Shown here: one piece after another, positions 11,461 through 22,568 of the stretch
How the letters are laid out: every line of letters starts with the position of its first letter
Numbering within the stretch: the stretch's first letter is position 1
Assembly: GCA_032622095.1 (NCBI GenBank)
Contig: CP136063.1
Span: 181,699,956 to 181,763,955 of the forward strand
Length of the DNA: 64,000 bases
Source: Siphonodentalium dalli
Lineage: Eukaryota; Mollusca; Scaphopoda; Gadilida; Siphonodentaliidae
Reading direction: 5' to 3'
Made by a program: the position numbers and the translations under genes
The notes under the pieces: model-generated
Told to the model about the DNA's origin: nothing
Databases searched by the model: none
Seen by the model: the letters and a program-made list of their open reading frames with translations, nothing else

Positions 11461-12069
11461 AACTTATAATATAAGTTAAGTTTTTTTTATATAAATTATA
11501 ATTTATAGCAGACGGCAATTATTTAGGGCAACACATTCAATCTCAATTCTCATGCCGACTGAGACTGGTTTGCATTGTGTATACATAAATGCACACGTTG
11601 TGCATTTATGTATAAAACGTTACCACAACGACCCCATTAGCACCACTACCCTGGCCCCTGGCAGTGAAGTCTCACTAAGTGACAGAAGAAGTCTGAACAA
11701 GACAACACCACTCAGTCCACTGGCACTGTCCCCCAGTCGGCCACTGACCGAGTTAGCACTTGAGTCTTGACAGTGAGTAAATATCAATATTTTGATCAAT
11801 CGACATTAAACAATACCTCGGATAGCGATTTGTTTTTAATCACAGCATATTATTCCTGCATTATCGCCTTGAATAAATCTTTAATATATAGCCATGGAAA
11901 ACATTTCTTCTTTTTTGAAATCAGCAGATTGACCGATATCTGGGTACATGTCCTTATTGCAGTTTACTTATTGGATTCAATTGAAAACGGAAACAGTGTT
12001 TACCGATTCAATAACATAACGCGCAAGAATACAGACACCAAAGTACCAAGATAATCAGATAGATCTGAT
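11461..12069. other. Non-coding stretch with a small palindrome
   Basis: AT-rich after the LINE. A hairpin at about 11578-11614 pairs ATACATAAATGCACA with TGTGCATTTATGTAT. The block TTATGTATAAAAC..ACAACGACCCCATTAG at about 11605-11641 recurs inverted near 8000-8040, so the LINE may lie inside an older inverted-end element. The ORF at 11767-12054 has no recognised domain. Confidence 0.4.
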
Positions 12070-12506
12070 AAGACCATTTTACAGATAGCGAGAATGATGC
12101 ATTGTGGGCCAGAAAGTATCCAAACAAAGCCACGTGATTTACGGCCGCATGCATTTACTATGGGGGATTTAGGGTGGGTCTATAAAACTAATTATAACTT
12201 TGGTATCTGTCATAGTTTACGCGAGAAATTTTAAACATATATCAGGGACATGTACTCCTTCTAGAATGTTCAAAAACATTTCCAGTTGCTTGTCGTATTT
12301 TAATTGATTTTATGCGATGAAATAATGCGAAAATTCAGAAAATTGCACTAATTTCTCAATATTTTGCGGTTTTAGTAAACGCCTGACAAAAGTCGTTCTA
12401 TTGGGAATTTTTACACTAAATTTTGAGAGAATATAGAGTAAACACAGTACTATCGGAATATCATAAAGGAGTTCTGTGCATTTGGTAGTAATTAACCCTC
12501 AGGCTC

Positions 12507-13701
12507 AGGGATGTGGCTAGAGAGCTATATTTTCAATAGTTGGAAATTTCATACCTGCCACAACGAAATTTCACACCAACAATAGGTTGAAAATGTTCTT
12601 GTAGTTTGATTATAAAACAATTTATTGGGGGAATTTATTGTTTTTCGACCAATATTTGCATATGTTCCTATTTTTTGTCAAATGTTTTGACAGAAATGGA
12701 CAACAGTTGGAAATTTTCCAACCTTAGGGGGGTGACAGGTTGGAAATTTCCAACACTTGGAAAGCTTGTGTCCTGGTCCCTCCCCCGTGGCCAGTCAAAA
12801 ACTTCTAGTTAATTTAAGAAAACAATATTGTCATACAATTGGTCAACATTGTCATTGGAATTGTCATCAGTTGGAAATTTTCCAAACTAAGTGGGGGTGT
12901 AGGGTTTGAAATTTCCAACAGTAGGAAGGCTTGAGGCTAGTCTAGATGTTAGGATTTTGCGATTTTCTTGTTCAGATTTCAAAGTTTTCGCACACCGGGC
13001 CGAACCATGGTCGGTCCGGTGTGTCATTGCCCCATCCACATGGCCAATACAAAACTGCTAATTAGTTTAGCAAAATAATATTTTACTACATTTGGTCAAA
13101 CTTGTAGACATAAATGGTCATCAGTTGAAGAATTTTCCAACCTGAGGGGGAGCATGAGGTTTGAAATTTCCAACACTAGGAAAGCTTCAGTTGAGGCCAG
13201 TCTAGATGCTAGGGTTTGCGATTTTCTTGTATATAGTTTTCAAAATTTTCTCACACCGGGCCAAACAACCATGGTCGGCCCGGTGTTTCCTGGTCTGTTG
13301 TCGGTAGCTGTGTGCATTTGTCTGGAATTAGATCACTAGTTGTTTTTTTGAGGCAATTTTCAGGTTAAAATATCTTAATGTTTTCATACTGGGAAAATAG
13401 AAGCATGGCTTATGAATATATAGGAAATTAGGCCTGAGCATGAGGTACAAGGGGGTGCAAATGGAATTATGCAAACAAACAGTTGTTGGTGCGATTTCGA
13501 CTCAAGGGGCAAGTGGAATTATGCAAAAAGTTGTGTTGGTGTGATTCCGACTCAAGGGGGGGGGGGGGGTGCAAATGGAATTATGCAAAAAGTTGTGTTG
13601 GTGTGATTCCGACTCAAGGGGGGGGGGGGGTGCAGTTGGAAATTCCCAAGGTGGACACCCCCCCCCCCCCCCCAGCGGAGACCCTCTAGCCACATCCCTA
13701 G
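12507..13701. mobile_element. hAT-like non-autonomous insertion in the left arm of the foldback
   Basis: Ends are CAGGGATGTGGCTAGAG and, inverted, CTCTAGCCACATCCCTAG. Just outside lie CTCAGGCT (left) and ATCAGGCT (right), an approximate 8-bp target duplication, with four extra bases between the right terminus and its copy. CAGGG ends and 8-bp duplications are typical of hAT elements. Inside are three diverged direct repeats containing TTGGAAATTTTCCAAC and ACACCGGGCC..CCATGGTC. Similar sequence occurs at 45355-45530 next to the hAT transposase pseudogene. Confidence 0.75.
13440..13680. repeat. Tandem repeat of about 65-75 bp with poly-G runs
   Basis: Three to four units of GGAATTATGCAAAAAGTTG plus GTGTGATTCCGACTCAAG followed by a growing G-run. 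A C-run follows at about 13658-13673. It lies inside the hAT-like insertion. G-run lengths are likely unreliable in an assembly. Confidence 0.8.
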
Positions 13702-14502
13702 TGGAATCAGGCTGCCGAAGCTGCCGTCAATAAATTCGCTTTTTCGTGTTCGACGAAAATTAAACTTGTCTGTTTAAAGGTCCCATTTTCGTGTCGAATG
13801 GTGATAGAATCTCCATTTGTCAAGTTCATGGATAAATTACATCACACTTAATCGGCTTATGTCCGCGGCCATAAACCTGTGTTTTTATAACAATTTATTT
13901 GAGACAAACTGTTGCGCGCATACGCAGCAGTCGGCGTTTACCAGTTGAAGTTAATAATCGTGAAGCCTGTGTAACAAATGTTCAAATACAACGGAAAAAA
14001 GATACGTAAAATAAATAGCGTGACCAATGAGCATTCACAAAACAATATACATCAGTTTTGAAAACGAGTAAAAATTATTATAAATGAAAACGCTCTTTAT
14101 CGTGTACCGGCGCTTTTGCGCAAGAAGGTTTTTAATGGACGCAATCGTTGGATTTTGTTCTAGGCTAAAAAAAAAAAACAATACAAAATGTGTTCAAACT
14201 TCCTCTTTTGAAAGTTGAAATAAAACATCACGGGTGTTGTTACAGTCTATTGTGGTTCTTTGGTGAGCACGCAGTGAACACAAGTCATACTTTGCCAAAT
14301 TCATGCCGTATATCACACATGTTTAGTATACATGACACGTCGTCACTTTCGGTGAATTGTTGAAACACAAGTGAGAACATCTAACGGAAGTTTTATGGGG
14401 TATATAAAATAGAAGCATGGCCAGTTGATGTACAGACAGCGAACTAAAAACCTTCCTAAACGACAGTGGTGTTCCATCAACTAGACGAAAAAAGATGAGA
14501 AA

Positions 14503-14880
14503 GTGCAGCTAGCCGAGTTGGCACACAAACAGAAATTTCCAGTTATTCAGTCGGCAGATGATCAACAGAAAACGGTTAATACCCAAAAAGCGAAGTTGTT
14601 ATGCCTGGAGTTTTTGTTGTCTCCTAATAAATGCTCAGATTCTACATACAACGAAGATGTGAAATTCAAGATTTTTAGCCCGATAGATCCAAAGAAATAC
14701 TTTGTTGAAATATCTTGCCATATTTTGCTGTATTTATGCAAAAAGTGCATCTCCATCTTAAGTAGATTGAAAACGACATATTTGCGGTCAAGTAATGAGA
14801 ACATAAACGCTCTTTATTGGTTCCGTTTTATATGGTATAAAATGACCTTCCGAAAATTAAATAATACTCACGTTTCATAA
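14503..14880 (+). CDS. Unrecognised ORF in the centre of the long-TIR foldback
   Basis: An open frame of about 125 codons, with no ATG at its edge and a TAG just upstream, occupies much of the unique centre of the 4.2-kb foldback. The product is Lys-rich with some Cys (LLCLEFLLSPNKC; HILLYLCKKCISI). I do not recognise a domain. If real it would be part of an element-encoded protein, perhaps a 3' exon or a decayed one. A chance frame in AT-rich DNA is equally possible. Confidence 0.25.
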   Translation: MQLAELAHKQKFPVIQSADDQQKTVNTQKAKLLCLEFLLSPNKCSDSTYNEDVKFKIFSPIDPKKYFVEISCHILLYLCKKCISILSRLKTTYLRSSNENINALYWFRFIWYKMTFRKLNNTHVS

Positions 14881-14962
14881 TACTCATGATTTTGTAAGGG
14901 TAGTAGATGGGCACGAAGCGAAGTGATTTTGTTGAATGAGAGTATAGAAGGGTGTGAAGCAT

Positions 14963-15006
14963 CCGGGATGGTCGAAAAGATCGAGAGATCTTCTCCTTCA
15001 CCCCGG
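14963..15006. other. Conserved GAGA-loop hairpin, copy 1
   Basis: CCGGG..CCCGG closes a long imperfect stem. The inner stem is AAGATC, loop GAGA, then GATCTT. The same 40-nt hairpin, with stem changes that keep the pairing, occurs at 54902-54941 in an unrelated transposon. It could be a structured RNA element, or a short conserved peptide on the minus strand (GVKEKISRSFRPSR). Function unknown. Confidence 0.5.
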
Positions 15007-16225
15007 TGATTTTGTTCTCCAAACCAAGTCGCATATATATAGCAGCTAGCAGTGGCGGCATTTTCAGACAACTTTTGAAGAAACCCTAGCATGTGGATTA
15101 GGTTCAACATGTCACAATAGACATGAAAGAGTATCACCTCGCCCTCTCACATGCTTCAGTTGTCAGTTAAAACATGAAGTTTTTCATAAAACAGTTTCAT
15201 TTTCGTGAAACGCATGCGAAGCCAGATGTGCGAAGAGAGAATTTATTGACGGCAGCTTCTGCAGTCTGAGGGGTAATTAATCCAAAATGCACGGAACTCC
15301 TTTACGATATTCCGATAGTACTGTGTTTACTCTATATTCTCTAAAAATTTGGTGTAAAAGTTCCCAATAGAACGACTTTTATCAGGCGTTTACTAAAACC
15401 GCAAAATATTGAGAATATTAAAAACCTTCTTGCGCGAAAGCGCCGTTTCACGATAAAGAGCGTTTTCATTTATAATCGTTTTCAAAACTGATGTATATTT
15501 ATTTTACGTAGTTTTTTTCTGTTGTATTTGAACATTTGTTACACATGCTTCACGATTATTAACTTCAACTGATAAGCGCCGTCTGCTACGTATGCGCGCA
15601 ACAGTTTGTCTCAAATAAATTGTTATAAAAACACAGGTTTATGGCCACGGACATAAGCCGATTAAGTGTGATGTAATTTATCCATGAACTTGACAAATGG
15701 AGATTCTATCACCAATCGACACGAAAATGGGACCTTTAAACAGACAAGTTTCATTTTCGTCGAACACGAAAATGCGAATTTATTGACGGCAGCTTCGGCA
15801 GTCTGAGGGTTAATTAATACCAAATGCACAGAACTTCTTGACGATATTCCGATAGTACTGTGTTTACTCTATATTCTCTGAAAATTTGGTTTAAAAATTC
15901 CCAATAGAACGACTTTTATCAGGCGTTTACTAAAACCGCAAAATATTGAGAGATTAGTGCAATTTTCTGAATTTTCGCATTATTTCAATTAATATACGAC
16001 AAGCAACTGGAAATGTTTTTGAACATTCTAGAAGGGGTACATGTCCCTGATATATGTTTAAAATTTCTCGCGTAAACTATGACAGATACCAAAGTTATAA
16101 TTAGTTTTATAGACCCACCCTAAATCCCCCATAGTAAATGCATGCGGCCGTAAAGCACATGGCTTTGTTTGGATACTTTCTGGCCCACAATGCAACAGTC
16201 AAAATGGTTATCTGTAAAATGGTCT

Positions 16226-16596
16226 ATTGGTATCATAATATATGTCAAAGACCCGAATATGGTTTTTACACGACGGTATTTCGATAGATTTATTTGGTGA
16301 AATGGTATCAGTGAAGATTTAATTTTTATTAATTTTGTTTTGTTTTAAAATTGTATTATATTACAATAATTGTAATATATGGTAACTCTCTATGGAGATA
16401 TAAAATGAGCTCTTACCTCACAATACTAACCCACAATAGGTAGGCCTATAAAATACTGGCATACTTGATCCATGAGCTCAGATGGTGATGTGGTTGACTT
16501 ATCGGTATTTTAACATTTCACCTTATCTTTGAGAGTGGCCAGAAGGCGTCTTGATAATTCCCAAAATAAATAAAGAAGGATTGGGGTGGAGCACAT
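16226..16596. other. Non-coding spacer
   Basis: AT-rich, no ORF or repeat recognised. Confidence 0.4.
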
Positions 16597-16802
16597 ACAG
16601 TAATTATGCCCTAATTAATTGACTCCTTAACCACAGCAGAATTATGGGTAATTTTTCAGGATTTAGTCGGAAATATGGCTTGTTGTAATTCATCGGAAAG
16701 CTTTCCGATGAATGGAAGTAAGCCATATTTTCGACTAAATCCTGAAAAGTTACCCATAATTCTGCTGTGGTTAAGGAGTCGATTATTTAGGGCATTACTG
16801 TA
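16597..16802. repeat. Palindromic MITE, family A, copy 4
   Basis: Full-length copy flanked by TA on both sides. It has a small insertion near the left end (CAGTAATTATGCCC). Confidence 0.9.
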
Positions 16803-17298
16803 GTATGCATCCATTAACGCTGATGTTTGTGAGTCACCTGCAGTTTTCAAATTTCTTATAGACAAATAAGCCCAGATTGTTCAATCTGAAAAAAGAATTT
16901 AATTTATACTTCAGTATAATTATCGGATATTGACACCTGAATTCAAACAAGGGCTGGGTTGTCCCAGGGAGAATATATCTCCAGCAAATTTCAACAAATA
17001 CTGAGATACTCCCTTATTCTCCACATCACAAATTCCAGATTCATACCTCTGTATGTAATAGATTGGCAACACACACCAGTCTTATTTTGCTCTGCATTGT
17101 AACATAAAACAAGTTGTAACTGGGTCTCATCTAGATCATGTAGCACTATACCCATAAATCATATATCAACCTCCTGGTGAGTGATACCCTGGTAAACAAA
17201 GGATAACATCATAATGGATAACCCAAAAAATTAATTTATTTTTAAAGCTCTCCTGATGGTGAAAATCAATAAAAAAAAATTTCATTGAGATCCATTAA
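16803..17298. other. Non-coding spacer
   Basis: No ORF or repeat recognised. Confidence 0.4.
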
Positions 17299-17672
17299 AG
17301 GTACTCAATCAGATCAGACGGTCCCCATACCATCAAGATACAATATTTCTTCAATATAGGCTTTAGTTATCAGAATCAATTTATTGCAACAAAATAATGC
17401 TAACCACTGTCAACTTTGGTAGCAAATTTCCCAAAACTTGTTATTTATCAACATTTTGTATCACAAAAGTTGACCGTATTACCACTTGATTTCAGAGTTA
17501 TCCATCTTCATCCGCAATTCGGTCCGAGAGCCTGTTTGACCACGTTTTCTGGGTCACATATTATTACACATCTCGAGAAATAACAAACTTGAAAAATCAA
17601 TATCTGATCACACTTTTACCACCGAAGCCAAAGAAATAGTAATTTAGAAGCGTCTGGTCGGATTGAGTACCT
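17299..17672. repeat. TTAA-flanked MITE, family D, copy 1
   Basis: 374 bp flanked by TTAA on both sides. Terminal inverted repeats are AGGTACTCAATC and GATTGAGTACCT. A 393-bp relative with the same ends and shared internal sequence lies at 58587-58979. A TTAA target site is used by piggyBac and Kolobok elements; which one applies here is not decided. Confidence 0.85.
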
Positions 17673-17676
17673 TTAA

Positions 17677-18424
17677 CCCATAACTGAAGATGAAAGAAAG
17701 AAGTGGGTCAGAGATGAGAGTGGTTCACAATCATGCCACTAAATTCCCACAGCGTGCTAAATGGTAAAGTTCAAAACAAAATAAGGTGTGCGACACTAAA
17801 CCAACACTGAGTACCCAGTTAACACATGCACATATGATGCTGCTGAGCTTCAAAGTTCAACGTGTGATTTTTGAAAATGGTAAATTTTCTAATCAAGTAA
17901 CATTCAAAAGAACATCAAGTTAATTAACTTCCATTATGTGGTGCACTTACCATGTTTTCAACTTGTTCAAAATTTCAATACGATTTGATGAATAGCATAC
18001 AGTGTATTATATGAGGGGGGGGGGACTTACTATTTTGATGTGTTTATACACATATGGGAAACATTGTAGTGGGACTATTGGTTTTACCCAGTAACAGAGG
18101 AATGGAACCAGTAATGAAGACGAACACTTTATTTATAAATAAGGAACATGTAACACATACATCTGATCTCAGTTAACTAACAATGAAGTTACACATGCAC
18201 TCATATGACTGGTGCATACACAGAAACAATACACTAGACTGGTGAACTGTCAATGGTTTTATGCTTGATAATGTTTGGTTGGCATATTAAACACTTAGGG
18301 TGTTTCAGATGGATATGAAACATGACTATAATTTTGCAAATTCCAATATAAAGTCAGATTTCACATGTGAATTTCCATTTTGAGTCAGTTAATCGGATTT
18401 CACACCTCGTTTTTATAGTTGGTA
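17677..18424. other. Non-coding spacer
   Basis: AT-rich. A G-run at about 18015-18024 is the only visible feature. Confidence 0.4.
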
Positions 18425-18851
18425 TCAAGTCTGAGTTTAGTGTGCCTGTCATTAGCAGACGCTATCCCACATAGTGGGCTAGCATCACCAAATTCACCCT
18501 CTGGGGATCTCATTCTGCTTAGGCCTCATTTTCTCTGGAAAGTTTATTATCAAATTTCTAAAGAAACTTCTTCATATAGATTCTATATAATTTTTAGATT
18601 AGTTTCTCTATTTCCCCAAATTGGCAGACGACATATTGCATAATCAAGGTTCCAAATGGATGTACATCAGAATATTCACCATTTGGGAACTTCAATCTGA
18701 GTCTATGTCTCCCATAGCAGATGAGGGCTGAGCAGAATGAGTCCCCAGAGGGTGAATTTGGTGATGCAAGCCACTATGCGGCATAGCATCACAAAAGTAA
18801 CCATGTGGGGACCTCATTCTGCAAAAGACAGGCACCCTAAACTCAGGCTTG
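18425..18851. repeat. Foldback MITE, family B, copy 2
   Basis: Ends CTGAGTTTAGTGTGCCTGTC and GACAGGCACCCTAAACTCAG. The internal sequence matches copy 1 in reverse orientation. Confidence 0.8.
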
Positions 18852-19408
18852 GTTGGTATATCAGATTTGAGTGGGGAAACAATTATTTTAAGAACTCATA
18901 TGTATATACTAGTATATACCCGGATTCATGATATGCAGTCAATTCATGAGAATATTAAAAAAAATAAATAATAGCCTTTATCACAGGGCCGCCAAGAGCT
19001 TTTAGAAGTTACTTTGAGTTAGTCAAGAAAATGAGGTGTGCAAATCATTCCGGAAATTTCATATACATCTGATCACCTTGTATAAGCTGATCATGTGTGT
19101 GGACTATTTTGGAAGGAATCTCTCTAATGCAGTAATCAATCTGGAACAGTCAGAGATAACTCTCATCTCTCATTTAATTATGAATTCCAAACCTTGCAAG
19201 TGTTGGATAGAAAGTTCCAATAATATTAATGCATTTACTATGATAGGGGTAGCAAATATCAAGATTCAATAGCAACTGTGGACATTAGTAAAAGGAAGCG
19301 TCTTTATTTTGGCCATAAAGAAAGATATCCAAAGGTTCTAATTCTATTGAGAGAAGATACTAAATCATGAACAAAATCATGATATAATATTTTCCTGAGC
19401 TCACAAAT
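18852..19408. other. Non-coding spacer
   Basis: A 78-codon plus-strand frame at 19036-19272 has no recognisable content. Nothing else seen. Confidence 0.4.
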
Positions 19409-19624
19409 ACAGAAATGCCCTAAATAATCGACTCCTTAGCCACATCAGAATTATGGGTAACTTTTCCGGACTTAGTCGTAAATATGGCTTGTTGCCATTC
19501 ATCGGAAAGCTCTCAATGAGTGCTTTCCGATGAATGGCAACAAGCCATATTTCCGACTAAATCCTGAAAAGTTACCCATAATTCTGCTGTGGCTAAGGTG
19601 TCGATTATTTCGGGCATTACTGCA
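19409..19624. repeat. Palindromic MITE, family A, copy 5
   Basis: Near-perfect palindrome of 216 bp. The centre retains ATCGGAAAGCTCTC then GAGTGCTTTCCGAT. Confidence 0.9.
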
Positions 19625-20650
19625 GTTTCAATCATAGCTGAATGAATATATATGAAATATCTGTCAGCAAGTTTTACAGGAAAGCACTATATGTGGTAAA
19701 TATAGGAACTATTGGAAGGTGTATATTAATATATGAAGAACTGTGCTATGGTTAATTCAAACCCATCACATATATAACATTGTTAGATACAAAATGAATT
19801 TGGAATGTTAATATATATATATAAAACAATCATTTGGAAATGTGATTCAGATTAACAATATATGTGCAAAGCATTTTTGACAATAATGTACTTTTATTCA
19901 GGGGCCTGACCAATAAGATGACAACAACCACAAATATTTTATATAGCTCAACTTAAGCTGATTGGGTAATTGTCACAAGGCATCGATCACATTTGTAGCA
20001 GCTTATCAAATCGATCACAAGCGTAGCTAGCTTTTCACAGGTGATATATGCATAGCCAGCTATTCCAATTCCATTGTGTTTTCATGCATAATGCTCCAAA
20101 ACTTGGTTCATTTATGAAGTTAATACAGAAATAGAACTAAAGCAAAATTACGACACTGCTTGAAAGACACTGCTTGAAAACTCTATACATATATATAAAT
20201 GATGAACCTATATTAAATTTATTTCTTCCATTATGAAAGTTGTTTCTCGTTCATCTACTTAAAAATGTAATTAACCTAACTACATGTTGTCTCTTTCATT
20301 AGGAATTTAGGACCCATAAATATGAAAAGCTATCACCCTTGAAAAGCTGGCTAAACTTATGACCAATTTGAAAACATGGCTATGAGTGTGACTGATGCCT
20401 TGTGACAATGACCCCCATCAGCTTACCTTAATGCCACAATTGGCTTATTTACCTCAAATCAGAAATTTGTTAACAAGAAGTAACATTTACAGCCCCTATA
20501 AATGTCAAGAATAATTCAATTTCAGAAGCTTGGGACACATAGCTCGAATATCCCAATTTATATTTGGAAATACAGAATGTCAAACGTATTAATCTACTGA
20601 TTGCGAAATAATAACAACCATAAGCTTCAGGTTAGCTGAATAATCACTTA
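19625..20650. other. Non-coding spacer
   Basis: AT-rich DNA with no supported ORF, RNA gene or repeat boundary. Confidence 0.4.
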
Positions 20651-20861
20651 CAGAAATGCCCTAAATAATCGACTCCTTAACCACAGCAGAATTATGGGTA
20701 ATTTTTCAGGATTTAGTCAGAAATATGGCTTGTTGCCATTCATCGGAAAGATCTGAGAGCTTTCCGATGAATGGCAACAAGCCATATTTCCGACTAAATC
20801 CTGAAAAATTACCCATAATTATTCTGTGGTTAAGGAGTTGATTATTTAGGGCATTACTTTA
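20651..20861. repeat. Palindromic MITE, family A, copy 6
   Basis: Full-length palindrome. The arms carry the GGTAATTTTTCAGGATTTAG variant, shared with copies 7 and 8. Confidence 0.9.
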
Positions 20862-21554
20862 CATTTTCGCTTGGTTTTCACAACCATCATAGAATACATT
20901 TGTAATTGTGTCATTATTTGGATTGGTTTCCAATTGCAATTCAGGCTGTACACAGACAACTCATTTGTTGAAAATGTTTAAAAGTATGTCATCCTTAAAC
21001 CTTTATGACGTGTTGATCTTAGAAATTATATTAGCAATATGAATGTGGTATCAAGACTTTTCAACATGGACAGTTCAAAATACTGACATGACTATAAATC
21101 CAGGCACACAATTCCAGGCAATATCAGTCTATTTCTGCCAAATTAGTACAACATTAATTTGTGACAATGTGTCCTGAACCATGAATACATCTTTTCTACT
21201 ATTCAGTATTTGAAATTGAAAGCTTTTCCAAACTTGCATGTACAGTCTCTTAAAACCGATAGATCTAAAGCTTTTCGTGACTGGAGCTGCGCTATTGCAG
21301 TATTAAAGATAAGGAAGCTCCAGTCATGGAATGGATAATACCTAAAAATTATCGCTTCCGTTACATTCCTATATGGTTCAAAATAGGTATATGAATATGT
21401 GAAGTACGTTCATGAAAGCTTTATATGCCTCAATAGGTCATAGAAATGACCAATTTGGAGAAAAATAAGGATCCTTTTTACGGCAAATTATAAAAATGAA
21501 AACACATGTTTCAGCTTTATATCAAAGACTTTAGTCAGAAATATTCCTCAGGCA
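20862..21554. other. Non-coding spacer
   Basis: A small inverted pair (GACTGGAGCT..AGCTCCAGTC, about 21279-21327) is the only structure seen. Confidence 0.4.
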
Positions 21555-21885
21555 GGCCTGAAAATATGGTGCTTGACATTTTCTGAATGAGGTCCCCAGA
21601 GGGTGAATTTAGTGACGCTACCTCGCAGTGGGCTAGCATCACAGATATCACCTCTGAGAAACTTCTGCTTAGGCTTCGTCTTCTCTGGAAAGTATCTTTA
21701 TATCAAATTAACAAGTTTTTAAGTTTCTTTAAGAAACTTCTTGAGAAAAATTCTTTTCCTTTTTTAGTTTAGTTTATCTATATCCCCAAATTGGCAGACG
21801 GCACAATGCATAAGCGAGGACAGGTGCCCAATGGGTGCAGATCACCATCTCCCCCAACTGGAAACTTAAATCTGAGTCTAATATG
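21555..21885. repeat. Foldback MITE, family B, copy 3 (damaged)
   Basis: Contains AATGAGGTCCCCAGAGGG and the internal CCCCAAATTGGCAGACG block of family B, but the right terminal repeat is missing. Confidence 0.7.
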
Positions 21886-22396
21886 GTGTGCTGTCGGAAG
21901 GATGGGTGACACTAGCTGGAGATTTTCCCTGGAACCATGTACCTGATACTATGATCCTAAATATGGAATATCAATGTGTGTGTATGCATTACATTTACAT
22001 CACAATAGACATATTATCTACATACATAGATACATTGTATAATACAGGAATAATCTATGGGTATTATACAAGGAAATGTACAGAGCTGCGATCAATTATG
22101 GAAATTATGTAGATGCTATCTGGTCCAATGCTAAAGGTTATTATAGACGAGCCACGAGCAGTGCAATTCCTATGATTTATTCGCTGTCATACTGGTAGGC
22201 CTTGTGTTTTTTCTTTGTATTATTGTTTAAAAATGATGTATGACACTGCATGACATATTAGTTAATAACATACTGGTCATACAGTTATTGCCTGGATGAA
22301 TTTCCAAGAGTTAGTAGTTGGAAAATGAATTCAGAGATAGCACGAGAGGAATAACATTTCTTTTACTTCAATCAAGTCTTCAAGTAGCATTCTAAT
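21886..22396. other. Non-coding spacer
   Basis: The 74-codon frame at 21888-22112 is low-complexity (Met/Tyr/Ile) and probably chance. Confidence 0.4.
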
Positions 22397-22568
22397 ACAG
22401 TAATGCCCTAATTAATCGACTCCATAACCACAGCAGAATTATGGGTAATTTTTCAGGATTTAGTTGGAAATATGGCTTGTTGCCATGCCATATTTCCTGC
22501 TAAATCCTGAAAAATTACCCATAATTCTGCTGTGGTTATGGAGTCGATTAATTAGGGCATTACTGTAC
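22397..22568. repeat. Palindromic MITE, family A, copy 7
   Basis: 172-bp copy with a shortened centre. The arms meet at TTGTTGCCATGCC. TA flanks both ends. Confidence 0.9.

Larger units (their letters stand above)
12070..16225. mobile_element. Long-TIR foldback transposon, about 4.2 kb
   Basis: The right arm, 15420-16225 (about 800 bp), is matched in reverse by two left blocks, 12070-12502 and 13705-14150. Outer ends share AGACCATTTTACAGATA. Landmarks include GGGGGATTTAGGGTGGGTC with its reverse complement, and GAGCGTTTTCATTTATAAT near the inner edge. The gap in the left arm is a later hAT-like insertion. The unique centre (14150-15237) holds the 14503-14880 ORF and a conserved hairpin. A partial extra copy of arm sequence sits at 15238-15410. 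Very long inverted arms recall foldback or TU-type elements, but no transposase was recognised and no target duplication was seen. Confidence 0.8.

Noticed and set aside
14828-15137. Minus-strand ORFs of 77 and 89 codons in the foldback centre as a possible exon
   Set aside because: A GTGAGT follows one of them, but two frames compete, no domain is visible, and the conserved part is confined to the hairpin.
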